A stretch of 64,000 nucleotides of DNA from Desulfovibrio piger (GCF_900116045.1 NZ_LT630450.1:2380501-2444500), one strand, 5' to 3'; shown: positions 1-8,449, counted from the first letter of the stretch. Notes: a model not told the origin generated them from the sequence alone. Translations and numbers: made by a program.

Positions 1-1689
1 GGCCGGGACAGCGTTCAGGGGCAGGAGCAGGGCCGTATAGGCGATGCCGCTGGTGGGCAGGTCGTGGGCCAGCCAGGTCTGGCCGCCGCTCAGGGCCTCC
101 CGCACGCAGGGCACGGGCGTGTTGCGCAGGGGCAGGGCATCCATGCCCAGGCTGGGGATGGTGGCCAGGGCCTCGGGGCTGTCCGGGGCGGACTGGGCGG
201 CCTGCAGACGGCGGGTGGCCTCCACTAGCTCCTGCCGTTCGGCGTCGGAGCAGGCCGCGTGCACGGCGGCCAGGCGGGCGGCCTCGCGCTCCTCGCGGGC
301 CTTGGCCAGACGGGCGTCGGGCAGCAGCACCACGGTGGCGCGGTGTTCGTTGTTGAGGAAGTGGTCGCGGATGGCGTTCTCGAAGACCTTCTCCCCGGCG
401 GCCAGACGGGCCTTGATGCGGGCCAGGGGGCCTTCCCAGGCCAGCGGGGCCAGCGGATCGCCGTCATAGAGCCAGGTGGACAGGGCCTGGATCATGGCCG
501 AGAGCCCGCGCGGGAAGCGGCCGGAATTGTTTTCGCGGTAGGCGAATTCCACGCTGTTGACGGCGGCCTCCACGGCGGCGGGGTCGATGCCGTCCTCGGC
601 AAGGGCGGCGAGGGTCTCGAAGATGAGCATCTCGGCGTCCTGCACCTTGCGCGGATCCACGCCCTTGAGACCGGTGGAGTAGTACATCTGGCGCAGGTCG
701 GTCTCCAGGCCGCAGCCGGTGGTGTCCTCGCCCAGGCCGGAGCTGATGAGGGCCTTGCGCAGGGGCGAGCCCGGCAGGCCTTCGAGGATGTGTTCCAGCA
801 TCTCCATGAGCAGGGCCTGATGCACGTCGCCGCGTTCGCCCAGCAGCCAGTTGACCGTGAACAGGGCCGTTTTCTGGCCGTCGGTGGCGGCGTAGGGCAC
901 TTCCACCTGCCGGGGCGTGTCGCGGCGGGGCTGCAGGGGCACGGCGGAATCCACCGTGCGGGCGGTGTAGCCCTGCAGGGCCTCGGCCACGATCGCCAGG
1001 CGCTTTTCTTCCGGGTCATCGCCCCAGAAGAAGAAACGCGCGTTGGAGGGATGATAGTAGCGGCTGTGGAAATCGCGGAAGGCCTCGTAGGTCAGGTCCG
1101 GGATGGCTTCCGGGTTGCCGCCGGAGTCCAGGCTGTAGAGCATGTCCGGGAAGACGGCCTGCTGGCTCTGCTCGGCCAGCACGGAATCGGGGGAGGAATA
1201 GGCGCCCTTCATCTCGTTGTAGACCACGCCCTTGTAGGTCCAGGGGCCCTTGGTGTCCCCGGCCTCCACGTGCCAGCCTTCCTGACGGAAGATGTCCTCG
1301 CTGATGCGGGGATGGAAGACCGCGTCGATGTAGACGTCGATGAGGTTGTAGAAGTCCTGCAGGTTGGCGCTGGCCACGGGGTAGCAGGTCTTGTCCGGGA
1401 AGGTGAAGGCGTTGAGGAAGGTCTGGAGCGAGCCCTTGAGCAGCTCCACGAAGGGTTCCTTGACCGGATATTTGTCCGAGCCGCAGAGCACGGAATGCTC
1501 CAGGATGTGGGCCACGCCCGTGGAGTCCGTGGGCGGGGTGCGGAAGCTCACGCCGAAGCACTTGTTCTCGTCGGCATTGCTGACGGAGAGCAGCTGTGCG
1601 CCGGTGACGCCGTGTTTCCAGAGCCGGGTCGTACCGCCCACTTCGTGCAGGCGGCGCTCGGTGACGAGTTCGAAACCATGACTGTTCAT
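1..1689 (-). CDS. M16C zinc metallopeptidase, presequence-protease (PreP) type, partial
   Basis: The first 563 codons are present; the C-terminal part lies beyond the left edge of the window. The N-terminal half holds the inverted zinc-site motif of M16 peptidases, HILEH, at residues 61-65 (His61 and His65 as zinc ligands, Glu64 as the general base). The surrounding residues (GVAHILEHSVLCGS, then KEPFVELLKG and LNAFTFPDKTCYPVAS) are typical of the M16C clan, which clamps and degrades unfolded peptides. Full family members are near 950-1000 residues, so roughly 60 percent is visible. No signal peptide is seen, so it is probably cytoplasmic. The ATG at 1689 is preceded by AAAGGAT about 5 bases upstream. 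The reading frame is open throughout with no frameshift. The function follows from the family; the physiological substrate is unknown. Confidence 0.93.
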   Translation of the reverse strand, partial: MNSHGFELVTERRLHEVGGTTRLWKHGVTGAQLLSVSNADENKCFGVSFRTPPTDSTGVAHILEHSVLCGSDKYPVKEPFVELLKGSLQTFLNAFTFPDKTCYPVASANLQDFYNLIDVYIDAVFHPRISEDIFRQEGWHVEAGDTKGPWTYKGVVYNEMKGAYSSPDSVLAEQSQQAVFPDMLYSLDSGGNPEAIPDLTYEAFRDFHSRYYHPSNARFFFWGDDPEEKRLAIVAEALQGYTARTVDSAVPLQPRRDTPRQVEVPYAATDGQKTALFTVNWLLGERGDVHQALLMEMLEHILEGLPGSPLRKALISSGLGEDTTGCGLETDLRQMYYSTGLKGVDPRKVQDAEMLIFETLAALAEDGIDPAAVEAAVNSVEFAYRENNSGRFPRGLSAMIQALSTWLYDGDPLAPLAWEGPLARIKARLAAGEKVFENAIRDHFLNNEHRATVVLLPDARLAKAREEREAARLAAVHAACSDAERQELVEATRRLQAAQSAPDSPEALATIPSLGMDALPLRNTPVPCVREALSGGQTWLAHDLPTSGIAYTALLLPLNAVPA

Positions 1690-1736
1690 GAGGGATCCTT
1701 TCAGGGAAGGTTCGTTGGTAAGATTCATATGGTTCG

Positions 1737-1765
1737 GCTATACTATGGAGCCTGCCGCTTTGCAA
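1737..1765 (-). promoter_or_regulatory. candidate sigma-70 promoter of the M16C peptidase
   Basis: On the minus strand TTGCAA (1760-1765) and TATAGC (1737-1742) are separated by 17 bases and lie about 50 bases upstream of the peptidase start codon. Each hexamer matches four of six consensus positions. This is a pattern match only. Confidence 0.5.
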
Positions 1766-1861
1766 AGAGCGTGCTGGTGCCCCGGCGCAGGAGCCTTTGC
1801 CGTGACGGCGGCCGCGGACTGTATAAAAAAAGCACACGGGCCGCCCGTTACGGGGCAAAGC

Positions 1862-1918
1862 GTCCAATTTTTTTACAACCTGCCGGAATGGCGGGGAAAA
1901 GTGTTCAATTTCTGTACA
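1862..1918 (+). promoter_or_regulatory. paired direct repeats, candidate enhancer sites for a sigma-54 activator
   Basis: GTCCAATTTTTTTACA (1862-1877) and GTTCAATTTCTGTACA (1903-1918) are near-identical 16-mers 41 bp apart, close to four helical turns, and both are followed within a few bases by TGCCGGA. They lie about 100-157 bp upstream of the predicted start of the sigma-54 promoter at 1992-2008, which is where bacterial enhancer-binding proteins usually bind. The A/T-rich DNA between them and the promoter (1928-1990) would suit bending by IHF. The activator is not identified. Confidence 0.5.
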
Positions 1919-1991
1919 GGTGCCGGATAAAAGAAAAAGCCTTTTGAAGGCAAGTTTTTATAATAGTTTGTTTTTATTATAAAAATACATT

Positions 1992-2008
1992 TTGGCACGG
2001 CGATTGCT
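1992..2008 (+). promoter_or_regulatory. sigma-54 (RpoN) -24/-12 promoter
   Basis: TTGGCACG-N4-TTGCT matches the sigma-54 consensus (YTGGCACG-N4-TTGCW) at every conserved position, with the invariant GG (1994-1995) and GC (2006-2007) exactly 10 bases apart. Transcription would start near 2018-2020 on the plus strand. No annotated protein gene starts nearby; the first strong downstream signal is the structured C-rich region ending at the terminator at 2612-2644. It is the only site of this quality I noticed in the window. Confidence 0.82.
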
Positions 2009-2125
2009 GTATCCCGTACAACAACGGCATCGTCCAGGACGGGCCCTCCGGTCCGCCACCCATACGGGGACAGCGCCGAACAGATATACATGCCATACCA
2101 TCTTCTTCCTTTATGGAGGTCCGTC

Positions 2126-2227
2126 ATGGAACACAGCAACTTTCTTACCGTCCGCGCTACCGCGGCAGCCGCATGGCCTCTCTGCTGCCTCGGCCCGCGA
2201 CAGACCGCGGTAGCGTGGACAGCCTGA
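2126..2227 (+). CDS. possible 33-residue leader or small protein inside the structured RNA
   Basis: An ATG at 2126 sits 6 bases after a perfect GGAGG (2115-2119) and opens a 33-codon frame ending in TGA at 2225-2227. The product would be hydrophobic and rich in Ala, Thr, Leu and Cys. I recognise no family. The ribosome-binding site is unusual because GGAGGTCCGTCA (2115-2126), including the A of the start codon, is exactly complementary to TGACGGACCTCC (2225-2236), which begins with the frame's own stop codon. Folded, the RNA would hide this start site. The frame may be a translated regulatory leader, a small protein, or chance. Confidence 0.3.
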   Translation: MEHSNFLTVRATAAAAWPLCCLGPRQTAVAWTA

Positions 2228-2611
2228 CGGACCTCCTTCGATCCTGAAACGAACATCCTCCGCTTCTTCTGAGACCTCCTTCCTCCGGTCGGCCCTGTCC
2301 CCCCCCAGGACCGGCCGGGACTGAAAACAGCAACCTTCCTCCTCCTGAAAAAGTCCCTCCCCGGCCGGCTCGTCCCTCCTTCGGAGCTGGCCGGGAACAT
2401 GCCGACCTTCCTCCTCCTGATACACCCCGGCAGCCCCGCCCCCCTTTGAGGGGCTGCCGGTGACCCCCGAAAGATTTCCCGCTAGCGGAGAACATCGGAC
2501 CCGGCCACGCGCCGCGTCACGGCTCCGCTACCGGTACGGCCACGGAACGGCAGCAGCCCCTGCCATGTCGCCTTCAAGCGCCGGCAGGCAACGCCGCAGT
2601 CTTCCCCGGTC

Positions 2612-2644
2612 AGGCTCCCCGCTTTGGGGAGCCTTTCTTTTTTT
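2612..2644 (+). terminator. strong intrinsic terminator of the sigma-54 transcript
   Basis: GGCTCCCC (2613-2620) and GGGGAGCC (2626-2633) form a perfect 8-bp stem with a 5-base loop, followed by TTTCTTTTTTT. It sits between the sigma-54 promoter and rpsB, so it separates the two transcription units. Confidence 0.85.
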
Positions 2645-2904
2645 GCCGGATATGGGGCTCCGCATCTTCCGGGCGCCCGGACTCCCCATGGCGGGAGCTT
2701 TTGGGGGCAACGCCGCCGGGGCTTCCAGACGCATCAGGCGAACGCTTTTTGCCGTGTCAGGAGAAATGCCCGCCACGGGCGCCGGGCAGGAGCCGGGCAT
2801 CCCGCCGCCTCTCCGGCCCGGTCCCTGCGCCCGCAGCCGGACGGCCGCGACGGCCGCAGCGGCCCCGCCCGCCGGGAAAGGAGCGCCTCCCTGCCTCCCG
2901 GGGC

Positions 2905-2933
2905 TTGCCATTTGCGGGCTTTTGGTCTATGGA
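2905..2933 (+). promoter_or_regulatory. candidate rpsB promoter
   Basis: TTGCCA (2905-2910) and TATGGA (2928-2933) are 17 bases apart, giving a leader of roughly 157 nt before rpsB. The rest of 2645-3096 is GC-rich with no coding frame I can support. Whether the leader carries an S2-responsive structure cannot be judged by eye. Confidence 0.45.
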
Positions 2934-3096
2934 AGCTCGTTCATCGAAGCACACTCCGGCAGCGGCCCGGGGTGCCCGGCAATGCGCTACGGCGCATTTT
3001 TCGTTGCCTTCCGGTCATGGGGCCGGGGCGGCGGCAGGCCGGGTTGCAGGGTCTGGGCCGGTGTGGAAGATCACAACCCTTTTGGAGGATTGGAAA

Positions 3097-3858
3097 ATGG
3101 CTTACGTCAGCATGAAGCAGATGCTGGAAACCGGCGTGCATTTCGGTCACCAGACCCGTCGTTGGAACCCCAAGATGCGTCCGTACATCTTCGGCGCCCG
3201 CAACGGCATCCATATCATCGACCTGCAGCAGACCGTGAAGCTGTTCCGCGTGGCCTATGACAAGGTGGTCGACACCGTGGCCAAGGGCGGCAAGGTGTTG
3301 TTCATCGGTACCAAGCGCCAGGCCCAGGAAGCCGTGGCCACCGAAGCCACCAAGGCCAACCAGTACTATGTGACCAACCGCTGGATGGGCGGCACCCTGA
3401 CCAACTTCGTCACCATCCAGAAGAGCGTGGAACGCCTGAAGAAGCTGGAAGGCATGTTCGCCGACGGCAGCATCAACCGCTACCAGAAGAAGGAGATCCT
3501 GCTGCTGGAACGCGAGATGCAGAAGCTGGAACAGACCCTGGGCGGCATCAAGAACATGGATCGCCTGCCCCAGCTGGCTTTCATCATCGACCCCCATCGC
3601 GAAGACATCGCCGTGAAGGAATGCCGCAAGCTGGGCATCCCGATCGTGGCCGTGACCGACACCAACTGCGACCCCGATGTCATCGACTACATCATCCCCG
3701 GCAACGATGACGCCATCCGCGCCATCAAGCTGTTCGTGACGGCTTTCTCCGAAGCCTGCCAGGAAGGCGAAGCCCAGATGAAGGACGGCGCCGCCGTGGA
3801 AGCCAACGCCGAAGAGGCCATGCAGAAGGCCGCCGAGACCGAAGCCGCCGCCGAATAG
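3097..3858 (+). CDS. rpsB: 30S ribosomal protein S2
   Basis: The product is 253 residues, normal for bacterial S2. It opens with the family's conserved N-terminus ([20 protein letters not shown]) and carries [16 protein letters not shown], the coiled-coil arm around residues 100-145, and the [18 protein letters not shown] segment. S2 joins late in assembly of the small subunit and helps dock protein S1 near the mRNA exit. The acidic Ala/Glu-rich tail (about residues 228-253) is lineage-specific. The ATG at 3097 follows GGAGG by 8 bases; an in-frame upstream extension is GC-rich noise and was excluded. tsf follows 238 bp downstream, the usual rpsB-tsf order. Confidence 0.98.
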   Translation: MAYVSMKQMLETGVHFGHQTRRWNPKMRPYIFGARNGIHIIDLQQTVKLFRVAYDKVVDTVAKGGKVLFIGTKRQAQEAVATEATKANQYYVTNRWMGGTLTNFVTIQKSVERLKKLEGMFADGSINRYQKKEILLLEREMQKLEQTLGGIKNMDRLPQLAFIIDPHREDIAVKECRKLGIPIVAVTDTNCDPDVIDYIIPGNDDAIRAIKLFVTAFSEACQEGEAQMKDGAAVEANAEEAMQKAAETEAAAE

Positions 3859-4096
3859 CGCCGGTACGGTCTTCTGGCCCCGGGCAACGCTGTTGCCCCG
3901 GACATCGGCCCCGCTGATGTCCGCGCCCGGACGGGGATGCCCCGTGGCGGGCGACGCAGGAACCGGAGCGGCAAGGCTCCGGGCCCCCATGCTTCAAAGG
4001 TGGCGGCGCGGCTTTCGGGCTGTGCCGCCACCCTGCGCACTGCGCGATTTTTTTGGAATCTTGCTCCGGCCCAGGCCGGATACACAGGAGAATACA

Positions 4097-4951
4097 ATGG
4101 CTATTTCCGCCGCTATGGTGAAGGAACTGCGCGAAAAGACCGGCGCCGGCATGATGGACTGCAAGAAAGCCCTGGTGGAAGTGGAGGGCGACCTGGAAAA
4201 GGCCGTGGACTGGCTGCGCCAGAAGGGCATGGCCAAGGCCGCCAAGAAGTCCGGCCGTGCCACCAGCGAAGGCCTGGTGATGGCCGCCGTGAGCGCTGAC
4301 GGCAAGACCGTGGCCATGTCCGCCCTGCTGTGCGAGACCGACTTCGTGGCCCGCGGCGAACAGTTCGAAGCCCTGGCCGCCAAGGTGGCCCAGAGCGTGC
4401 TGGACAGCAACCCCGCCGACGCCGAAGCCCTGAAGGGCCTGGTGGGCGAAGACGTGACCCAGCTCATCGCCTCCGTGGGCGAAAACATGCAGCTCGGCAA
4501 CTTCACCCGTCACAGCCGTGAAGACAACGAGGTGATCGGCCAGTACATCCACGCCAACCGCAAGATCGGCGTGCTGGTGGACCTGGTGTGCGACAGCGCC
4601 GCTACCGCCGCCAAGCCCGAAGTGCAGGAACTGGCCAAGAACGTGGCCATGCAGGTGGCCGCCACCAATCCCATGGCCCTGGACGGCGCCAGCCTGGATG
4701 CCGCCGCCATGGAACGCGAGCGTGAAGTCTACCGCCAGAAGGCCCGCGAAGAAGGCAAGCCCGAACAGATCGTGGAAAAGATCGCCGAGGGCGCCGTGAA
4801 GAAGTTCCAGAAGGAAGTCTGCCTGATGGAACAGCCCTACATCCGCGACGACAAGAAGAACATGACCGAAGTGGTGCGCGAAGTGGCCAAGGCCGTGGGC
4901 GGCGACATCAAGGTCGCCGGCTTCAGCCGCATCCAGCTGGCCGCTGAATAA
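4097..4951 (+). CDS. tsf: translation elongation factor Ts
   Basis: The 284-residue protein has the N-terminal UBA-like motif LREKTGAGMMDCKKAL and the diagnostic TDFVAR (TDF) motif that contacts EF-Tu and drives GDP release. The C-terminal dimerisation region ends in VAGFSRIQLAAE. EF-Ts is the nucleotide-exchange factor for EF-Tu in the cytoplasm. The ATG at 4097 follows AGGAG. The gene lies 238 bp after rpsB, a gap holding no other gene, and ends just before an intrinsic terminator, so rpsB-tsf forms one unit. Confidence 0.98.
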   Translation: MAISAAMVKELREKTGAGMMDCKKALVEVEGDLEKAVDWLRQKGMAKAAKKSGRATSEGLVMAAVSADGKTVAMSALLCETDFVARGEQFEALAAKVAQSVLDSNPADAEALKGLVGEDVTQLIASVGENMQLGNFTRHSREDNEVIGQYIHANRKIGVLVDLVCDSAATAAKPEVQELAKNVAMQVAATNPMALDGASLDAAAMEREREVYRQKAREEGKPEQIVEKIAEGAVKKFQKEVCLMEQPYIRDDKKNMTEVVREVAKAVGGDIKVAGFSRIQLAAE

Positions 4952-4973
4952 GCTGTCCGTTCCGATGATCCGA

Positions 4974-5001
4974 GGAGGGGCCCCGGCCCCTCCTTTTTTT
5001 T
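4974..5001 (+). terminator. intrinsic terminator of rpsB-tsf
   Basis: GGAGGGGCC/GGCCCCTCC form a 9-bp stem with a 2-base loop (4974-4993), followed by eight T residues, 22 bases after the tsf stop codon. Confidence 0.88.
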
Positions 5002-5139
5002 GGCCCTTTTCCGCATATGCCGACGCTTTCCTGACGGACGCTGCCGTACGCTGTTTCCATCCTGTCCGGCGCTCCGCAGCGGAGCGGGAGGGCCGGACAT
5101 CACGTCAGCATCACTGCCGCAAGGAGGCGGAAAGCTCCC

Positions 5140-6753
5140 ATGTGGGATTTCTCGTGGATCGCCGATCCCTCGGCCTGGGCCGGACTGGGCACCCTGATCG
5201 TGCTCGAGGTCGTGCTGGGCATCGACAACCTCGTTTTCATCTCCATCCTCACCTCGCGCCTGTCCACGCAGGAGCAGCGCCGCCGGGCCTTCTTCACCGG
5301 CCTCGGCCTCGCGCTCGCCATGCGCCTGGTGCTGCTTTCCGCCATCGCCTGGATCGTCAGTCTGACCGAGCCCCTGGTCACGATCTTCGGCAAGGCTTTT
5401 TCCTGGAGGGACTTCATCCTCATGGGCGGCGGCATCTTTTTGCTGCTCAAGGGGACCATGGAACTGCACGAACGCCTGGAAGGCGGCATGGCCGAATATT
5501 CCTCGGCGCCCACACGCTCGGGCTTCTGGCAGGTCATCGTCCAGATCGTGGTGCTGGATGCCGTGTTCTCGCTGGATTCCATCATCACCTCGGTGGGCAT
5601 GGTGGACCATATCCCGGTGATGATGCTGGCCGTCATCGCGGCCATGCTGGTCATGGTCATGGCCGCCGCGCCGCTGACCAGCTTTGTGGAGCGTCACCCC
5701 ACGGTCATCATCCTCTGCCTGGGCTTTTTGATGATGATCGGCCTGAGCCTGCTCATGGACGGCCTGGGCTACCACATCCCCAAGGGCTATCTTTACGCGG
5801 CCATCTGTTTTTCGGTGCTGGTGGAGATCTGCAACCAGGTGGCCCTGCGCAACCGCCGCAAGCGCATCAGCATGCGCGACATGCGTGAATCCATGGCCAT
5901 GGCCGTGCTGGGCCTGCTGGGCGGCGGGCGCCCCGGCGAGGAAGAAGCGCGGCGCGACGCCGCGGCCCTGGCCAGCGAGAGCGACGCCCAGCCCCTGTTC
6001 GAGCCGGAAGAGCGCGACATGGTGGCCCGCGTCATCCGCCTGAGCGGCCGCACGGCCCGCTTCATCATGACCCCGCGCCACCGGGTGCGCTGGCTGGACA
6101 GCGATGCCGATTATGCCACGGCCTGCCGCTTCGCCAGCGAGAGCCTTTCGCCCTGGCTGCCGGTGCTGGACCCGGACAGGGACGAAGTGCTGGGCGTGAT
6201 CCATACCGGGGACCTGGCGGCCGTGACGCCCCGGGGGCCCGTGACGGGCACGGAGCATCCCGGTGCGGCGGCCCCGCAGGACGACGGCAGCGGGCGGGCC
6301 TGGAGCGTGCGGCCCCTGCTGCGCTCCGCGCCGACGGTGTTCGAGCACGCGTCCCTGACGGAGATGCTGGAAGCGTTCCGTGAGGAGCCCACGCCCCTGG
6401 CCTTCGTGCGTGACGAATACGGCAGCGTGGTGGGCTGCATCACGCCCACGGATCTGGTGAGCGTGCTGGCGGGCCAGATGGGCGACATGCCCGCCGGGCC
6501 CGAAGCCTGCCGCCAGCCTGACGGCTCGTGGCTCATGCCCGGCCGCCTGACCGTGGATGCCGTGACCTCCTGGCTGGGCATCCATTTGCCGCCGCGCAGT
6601 TCCTCGGCCACGCTGGCGGGGCTGCTGCTGGAGGCCCTGGGCCACATCCCGCACGAAGGCGAGCGGGTGCGCATCCAGGGCTGGCGGATGAAGATCGTGA
6701 AGATGGACGGCAACCGCATCGACGAGGTGCTGGTCCGCCGTCTGGAACATTAG
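5140..6753 (+). CDS. TerC-family integral membrane protein with CBS pair and CorC/HlyC C-terminal domain
   Basis: The 537-residue protein has three parts. Residues 1 to about 235 form a TerC-type membrane domain with about seven hydrophobic helices and the conserved acidic motifs VLGIDNLVFIS and VLDAVFSLDSIITSVGMV. A cytoplasmic CBS-domain pair follows at about residues 295-450 (FIMTPRHRVRWL and a second half with LAFVRDEYGSVVGCITPTDL). The C-terminal CorC_HlyC-type domain (about 460-537) ends in RVRIQGWRMKIVKMDGNRIDEV. This is the layout of E. coli YoaE and relatives, which are linked to metal-ion homeostasis or transport, with CBS domains sensing adenine nucleotides in related proteins. The exact substrate is not known. 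The ATG at 5140 follows GGAGG. It stands alone between two terminators. Confidence 0.9.
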   Translation: MWDFSWIADPSAWAGLGTLIVLEVVLGIDNLVFISILTSRLSTQEQRRRAFFTGLGLALAMRLVLLSAIAWIVSLTEPLVTIFGKAFSWRDFILMGGGIFLLLKGTMELHERLEGGMAEYSSAPTRSGFWQVIVQIVVLDAVFSLDSIITSVGMVDHIPVMMLAVIAAMLVMVMAAAPLTSFVERHPTVIILCLGFLMMIGLSLLMDGLGYHIPKGYLYAAICFSVLVEICNQVALRNRRKRISMRDMRESMAMAVLGLLGGGRPGEEEARRDAAALASESDAQPLFEPEERDMVARVIRLSGRTARFIMTPRHRVRWLDSDADYATACRFASESLSPWLPVLDPDRDEVLGVIHTGDLAAVTPRGPVTGTEHPGAAAPQDDGSGRAWSVRPLLRSAPTVFEHASLTEMLEAFREEPTPLAFVRDEYGSVVGCITPTDLVSVLAGQMGDMPAGPEACRQPDGSWLMPGRLTVDAVTSWLGIHLPPRSSSATLAGLLLEALGHIPHEGERVRIQGWRMKIVKMDGNRIDEVLVRRLEH

Positions 6754-6958
6754 CTGTCCCGGCGGGGCGGCGTCTGCCGCCGGTGCCCGGAAAGAGGGCA
6801 TGCCGGCCGGCCCGTGTGTCCCGGGCCGCGGCAGGACGCCGGGGATGGGAGCATGCCCCGCCGGGACAGCAGGATCGACCGGAAGCAAGGGATCAGGTTC
6901 TCCTCCTTTCCCCTCTTCCTTGCTTCCGGCGCGGCAGCTGTGGGAGGCTGCCGCATAC

Positions 6959-6995
6959 GGGGGACGGGTGCCGTGGATCCCGTCCCCCATTTTTT
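6959..6995 (+). terminator. intrinsic terminator after the TerC-family gene
   Basis: GGGGGACGGG (6959-6968) pairs with CCCGTCCCCC (6979-6988) around a 10-base loop, followed by ATTTTTT. It lies in the gap between the plus-strand TerC gene and the convergent PerM gene. An additional weaker inverted repeat (CGGAAGCAAGG/CCTTGCTTCCG) lies near 6880-6930. Confidence 0.85.
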
Positions 6996-7021
6996 GCCTG
7001 CCCCGGGGGCAGGAGTATGGA

Positions 7022-7047
7022 AGGCCACCCCGTGCGGGTGGCCTTTT
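7022..7047 (+). terminator. second hairpin in the convergent gap
   Basis: AGGCCACCC/GGGTGGCCT form a 9-bp stem with loop CGTGC and a short TTT run on the plus strand. It ends 4 bases before the stop codon of the convergent PerM-like gene and could act in both directions, though the minus-strand side lacks a T tract. Confidence 0.5.
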
Positions 7048-7050
7048 GCG

Positions 7051-8157
7051 TCACGCCGCGGGGCCGTCCCCGTCCGCAGCCCGCGTGGGGCCGCTGCCGT
7101 CCAGGGGCAGGGGCGGCTTGAACTCGTCCATGAAGATCTTCCAGACCGTCACGAAGAGCACGGCCAGCATGGGGCCGGTCACGAAGCCGTCCATGCCGAA
7201 CAGCGAGAAGCCGCCCAGCGTGGAGAGCAGGACCATGAAGTCCGGCAGTTTGGTATCGCGCCCCACCAGGACGGGGCGGAGGATGTTGTCCGCCAGGCCG
7301 ATGACGAAGACCCCGTAGGCCAGCAGCACCACGCCGGACACATAATCGCCCGTGAGCAGCAGATAGCCGGCCACCGGCGCCCAGACCACGCCCGCACCCA
7401 CCACAGGGATGAGCGAGAGCAGGGTCATGACCACGCCCCAGAGCACCGGGGCCTTGATGCCCAGTATCCAGAAGATGAGGCCGCCCAGCGCGCCCTGGGC
7501 CATGGCCACCAGCAGGCTGCCCTTGACCGTGGCCCGCAGCACTTCGGCGAACTTGGCGAAGAGCAGGTCCTCGCGGTGGTCGCCAAAGGGCAGGGCCCGG
7601 ATGAGCAGCACGCGCAGCTGCCTGCCGTCGCGCACCAGGAAGAAGGCCAGATAGAGCATGATGCAGAGGTCCACGAGAAAGTTCACCGTACTGCCGCCCA
7701 GGGCCACGGTGTTGCGCGCCACCAGCCCGCTGACCTTGACCGCCAGCTCGGAAAGTTTCTGGGTGATGGCCTCCGGGCCGTAGCCGTAGCGGGTGAGCCA
7801 GTCCTGCACGCCGGGCGCCACCTCGCGCAGCCTGTCCAGCGTCTCGCGGATGTCGTGCCCGCCGGACGTCAGGCGGCCGTAGAGGTTGGCCACCTCGTTG
7901 ATGAAGGTATAGAAGATGTACGCGCAGGGCACGATGATGAGCACCAGGCTCAGGATCACGCAGGTCAGCGCCGCCAGGTTGCGGCCCATGCTCCGGCGCT
8001 GCAGGGCCTCATAGACGGGCGTGGAGAGCAGGGCGATGACGATGCCCCAGAAAATGACGTCGAAGAAGGGGCGCAGCATCCAGAGGAAGGCCAGCGAAAC
8101 GCCGGCCAGCAGCAGGAGGAAGGCGCGATCCTCAAAACGGTTGGTGCATTCGAGCAT
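7051..8157 (-). CDS. AI-2E family (PerM/YdiK-type) membrane transporter
   Basis: The 368-residue polytopic membrane protein has paired hydrophobic helices near the N-terminus ([16 protein letters not shown] and [11 protein letters not shown]) and the family's periplasmic segment (about residues 90-175). A dense C-terminal helix cluster includes [34 protein letters not shown], and [31 protein letters not shown]-like sequence. The family was named for the putative autoinducer-2 exporter TqsA, but members have been tied to varied exports and sodium/proton exchange, so the substrate is open. The start chosen at 8157 (MLECTNRF) follows AAGGAG by 7 bases; the longer upstream frame is GC-rich noise. 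It converges on the TerC gene and is divergent from pyrH. Confidence 0.88.
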   Translation of the reverse strand: MLECTNRFEDRAFLLLLAGVSLAFLWMLRPFFDVIFWGIVIALLSTPVYEALQRRSMGRNLAALTCVILSLVLIIVPCAYIFYTFINEVANLYGRLTSGGHDIRETLDRLREVAPGVQDWLTRYGYGPEAITQKLSELAVKVSGLVARNTVALGGSTVNFLVDLCIMLYLAFFLVRDGRQLRVLLIRALPFGDHREDLLFAKFAEVLRATVKGSLLVAMAQGALGGLIFWILGIKAPVLWGVVMTLLSLIPVVGAGVVWAPVAGYLLLTGDYVSGVVLLAYGVFVIGLADNILRPVLVGRDTKLPDFMVLLSTLGGFSLFGMDGFVTGPMLAVLFVTVWKIFMDEFKPPLPLDGSGPTRAADGDGPAA

Positions 8158-8204
8158 GGGGACTCCTTGCCGGGTCTGCGCACGGCTTCGGTTCGGGACT
8201 CTTT

Positions 8205-8233
8205 CCGATACCGCAAAAGCCGGGGCCAGGCAA
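8205..8233 (-). promoter_or_regulatory. candidate promoter of the PerM-like gene
   Basis: On the minus strand TTGCCT (8228-8233) and TATCGG (8205-8210) are 17 bases apart, about 48 bases upstream of the start codon. The -10 hexamer is weak. The rest of the 411-bp divergent gap (8234-8440) is very GC-rich and shows no gene. Confidence 0.4.
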
Positions 8234-8449
8234 ATGCGGCCCTCCGCCGGGCACGGACGGCGCACCGCGCACGGGCCGGGGGGGCTTGCGGCGGCCGGGG
8301 CAGGCCGCCAGGATGCGGGGGGCGGCGTGCCTCCCGTGCCGGCCCCGCGTGCCGGCGGCTTTTGTCCCGTCCTGCCGCCCGGCCCGCGCCATGTTTTTTG
8401 TCCGGGGGCCCGGCCCGTGTGCCTGCGGGGCGGCCGCGGGAAAAGTACT

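Larger units (their letters stand above)
2019..2644 (+). ncRNA. candidate sigma-54-driven structured RNA rich in anti-Shine-Dalgarno (CCUCC) motifs
   Basis: Bounds run from the predicted sigma-54 start to the end of an intrinsic terminator. Four large helices precede the terminator. The first is a two-part stem, 12 bp at 2115-2126/2225-2236 and 16 bp at 2150-2165/2205-2220. Three compact GC hairpins follow: 2285-2296/2307-2318 with a C-rich loop, 2360-2371/2384-2395 with loop GTCCCTCCTTCG, and 2427-2437/2450-2460 with loop GCCCCCCTTTGA. The linkers between hairpins carry CCTCC repeatedly: GACCTCCTTCCTCC near 2273-2286, and TTCCTCCTCCTGA twice, near 2337-2349 and 2408-2420. CCUCC is the complement of ribosome-binding sites, so the RNA could base-pair with many mRNAs, as C-rich small RNAs in other bacteria do. 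Structure and motifs are seen directly; transcription and function are inferred. No known RNA family is recognised. Confidence 0.55.

Noticed and set aside
2111-2460. CsrB-like RNA on the minus strand (many AGGA motifs opposite the CCTCC repeats)
   Set aside because: The consensus promoter and the T-tract terminator both point to the plus strand. The minus strand has only a weak terminator-like hairpin near 1935-1955 and no clear promoter. It remains an alternative if transcription proves to be reversed.
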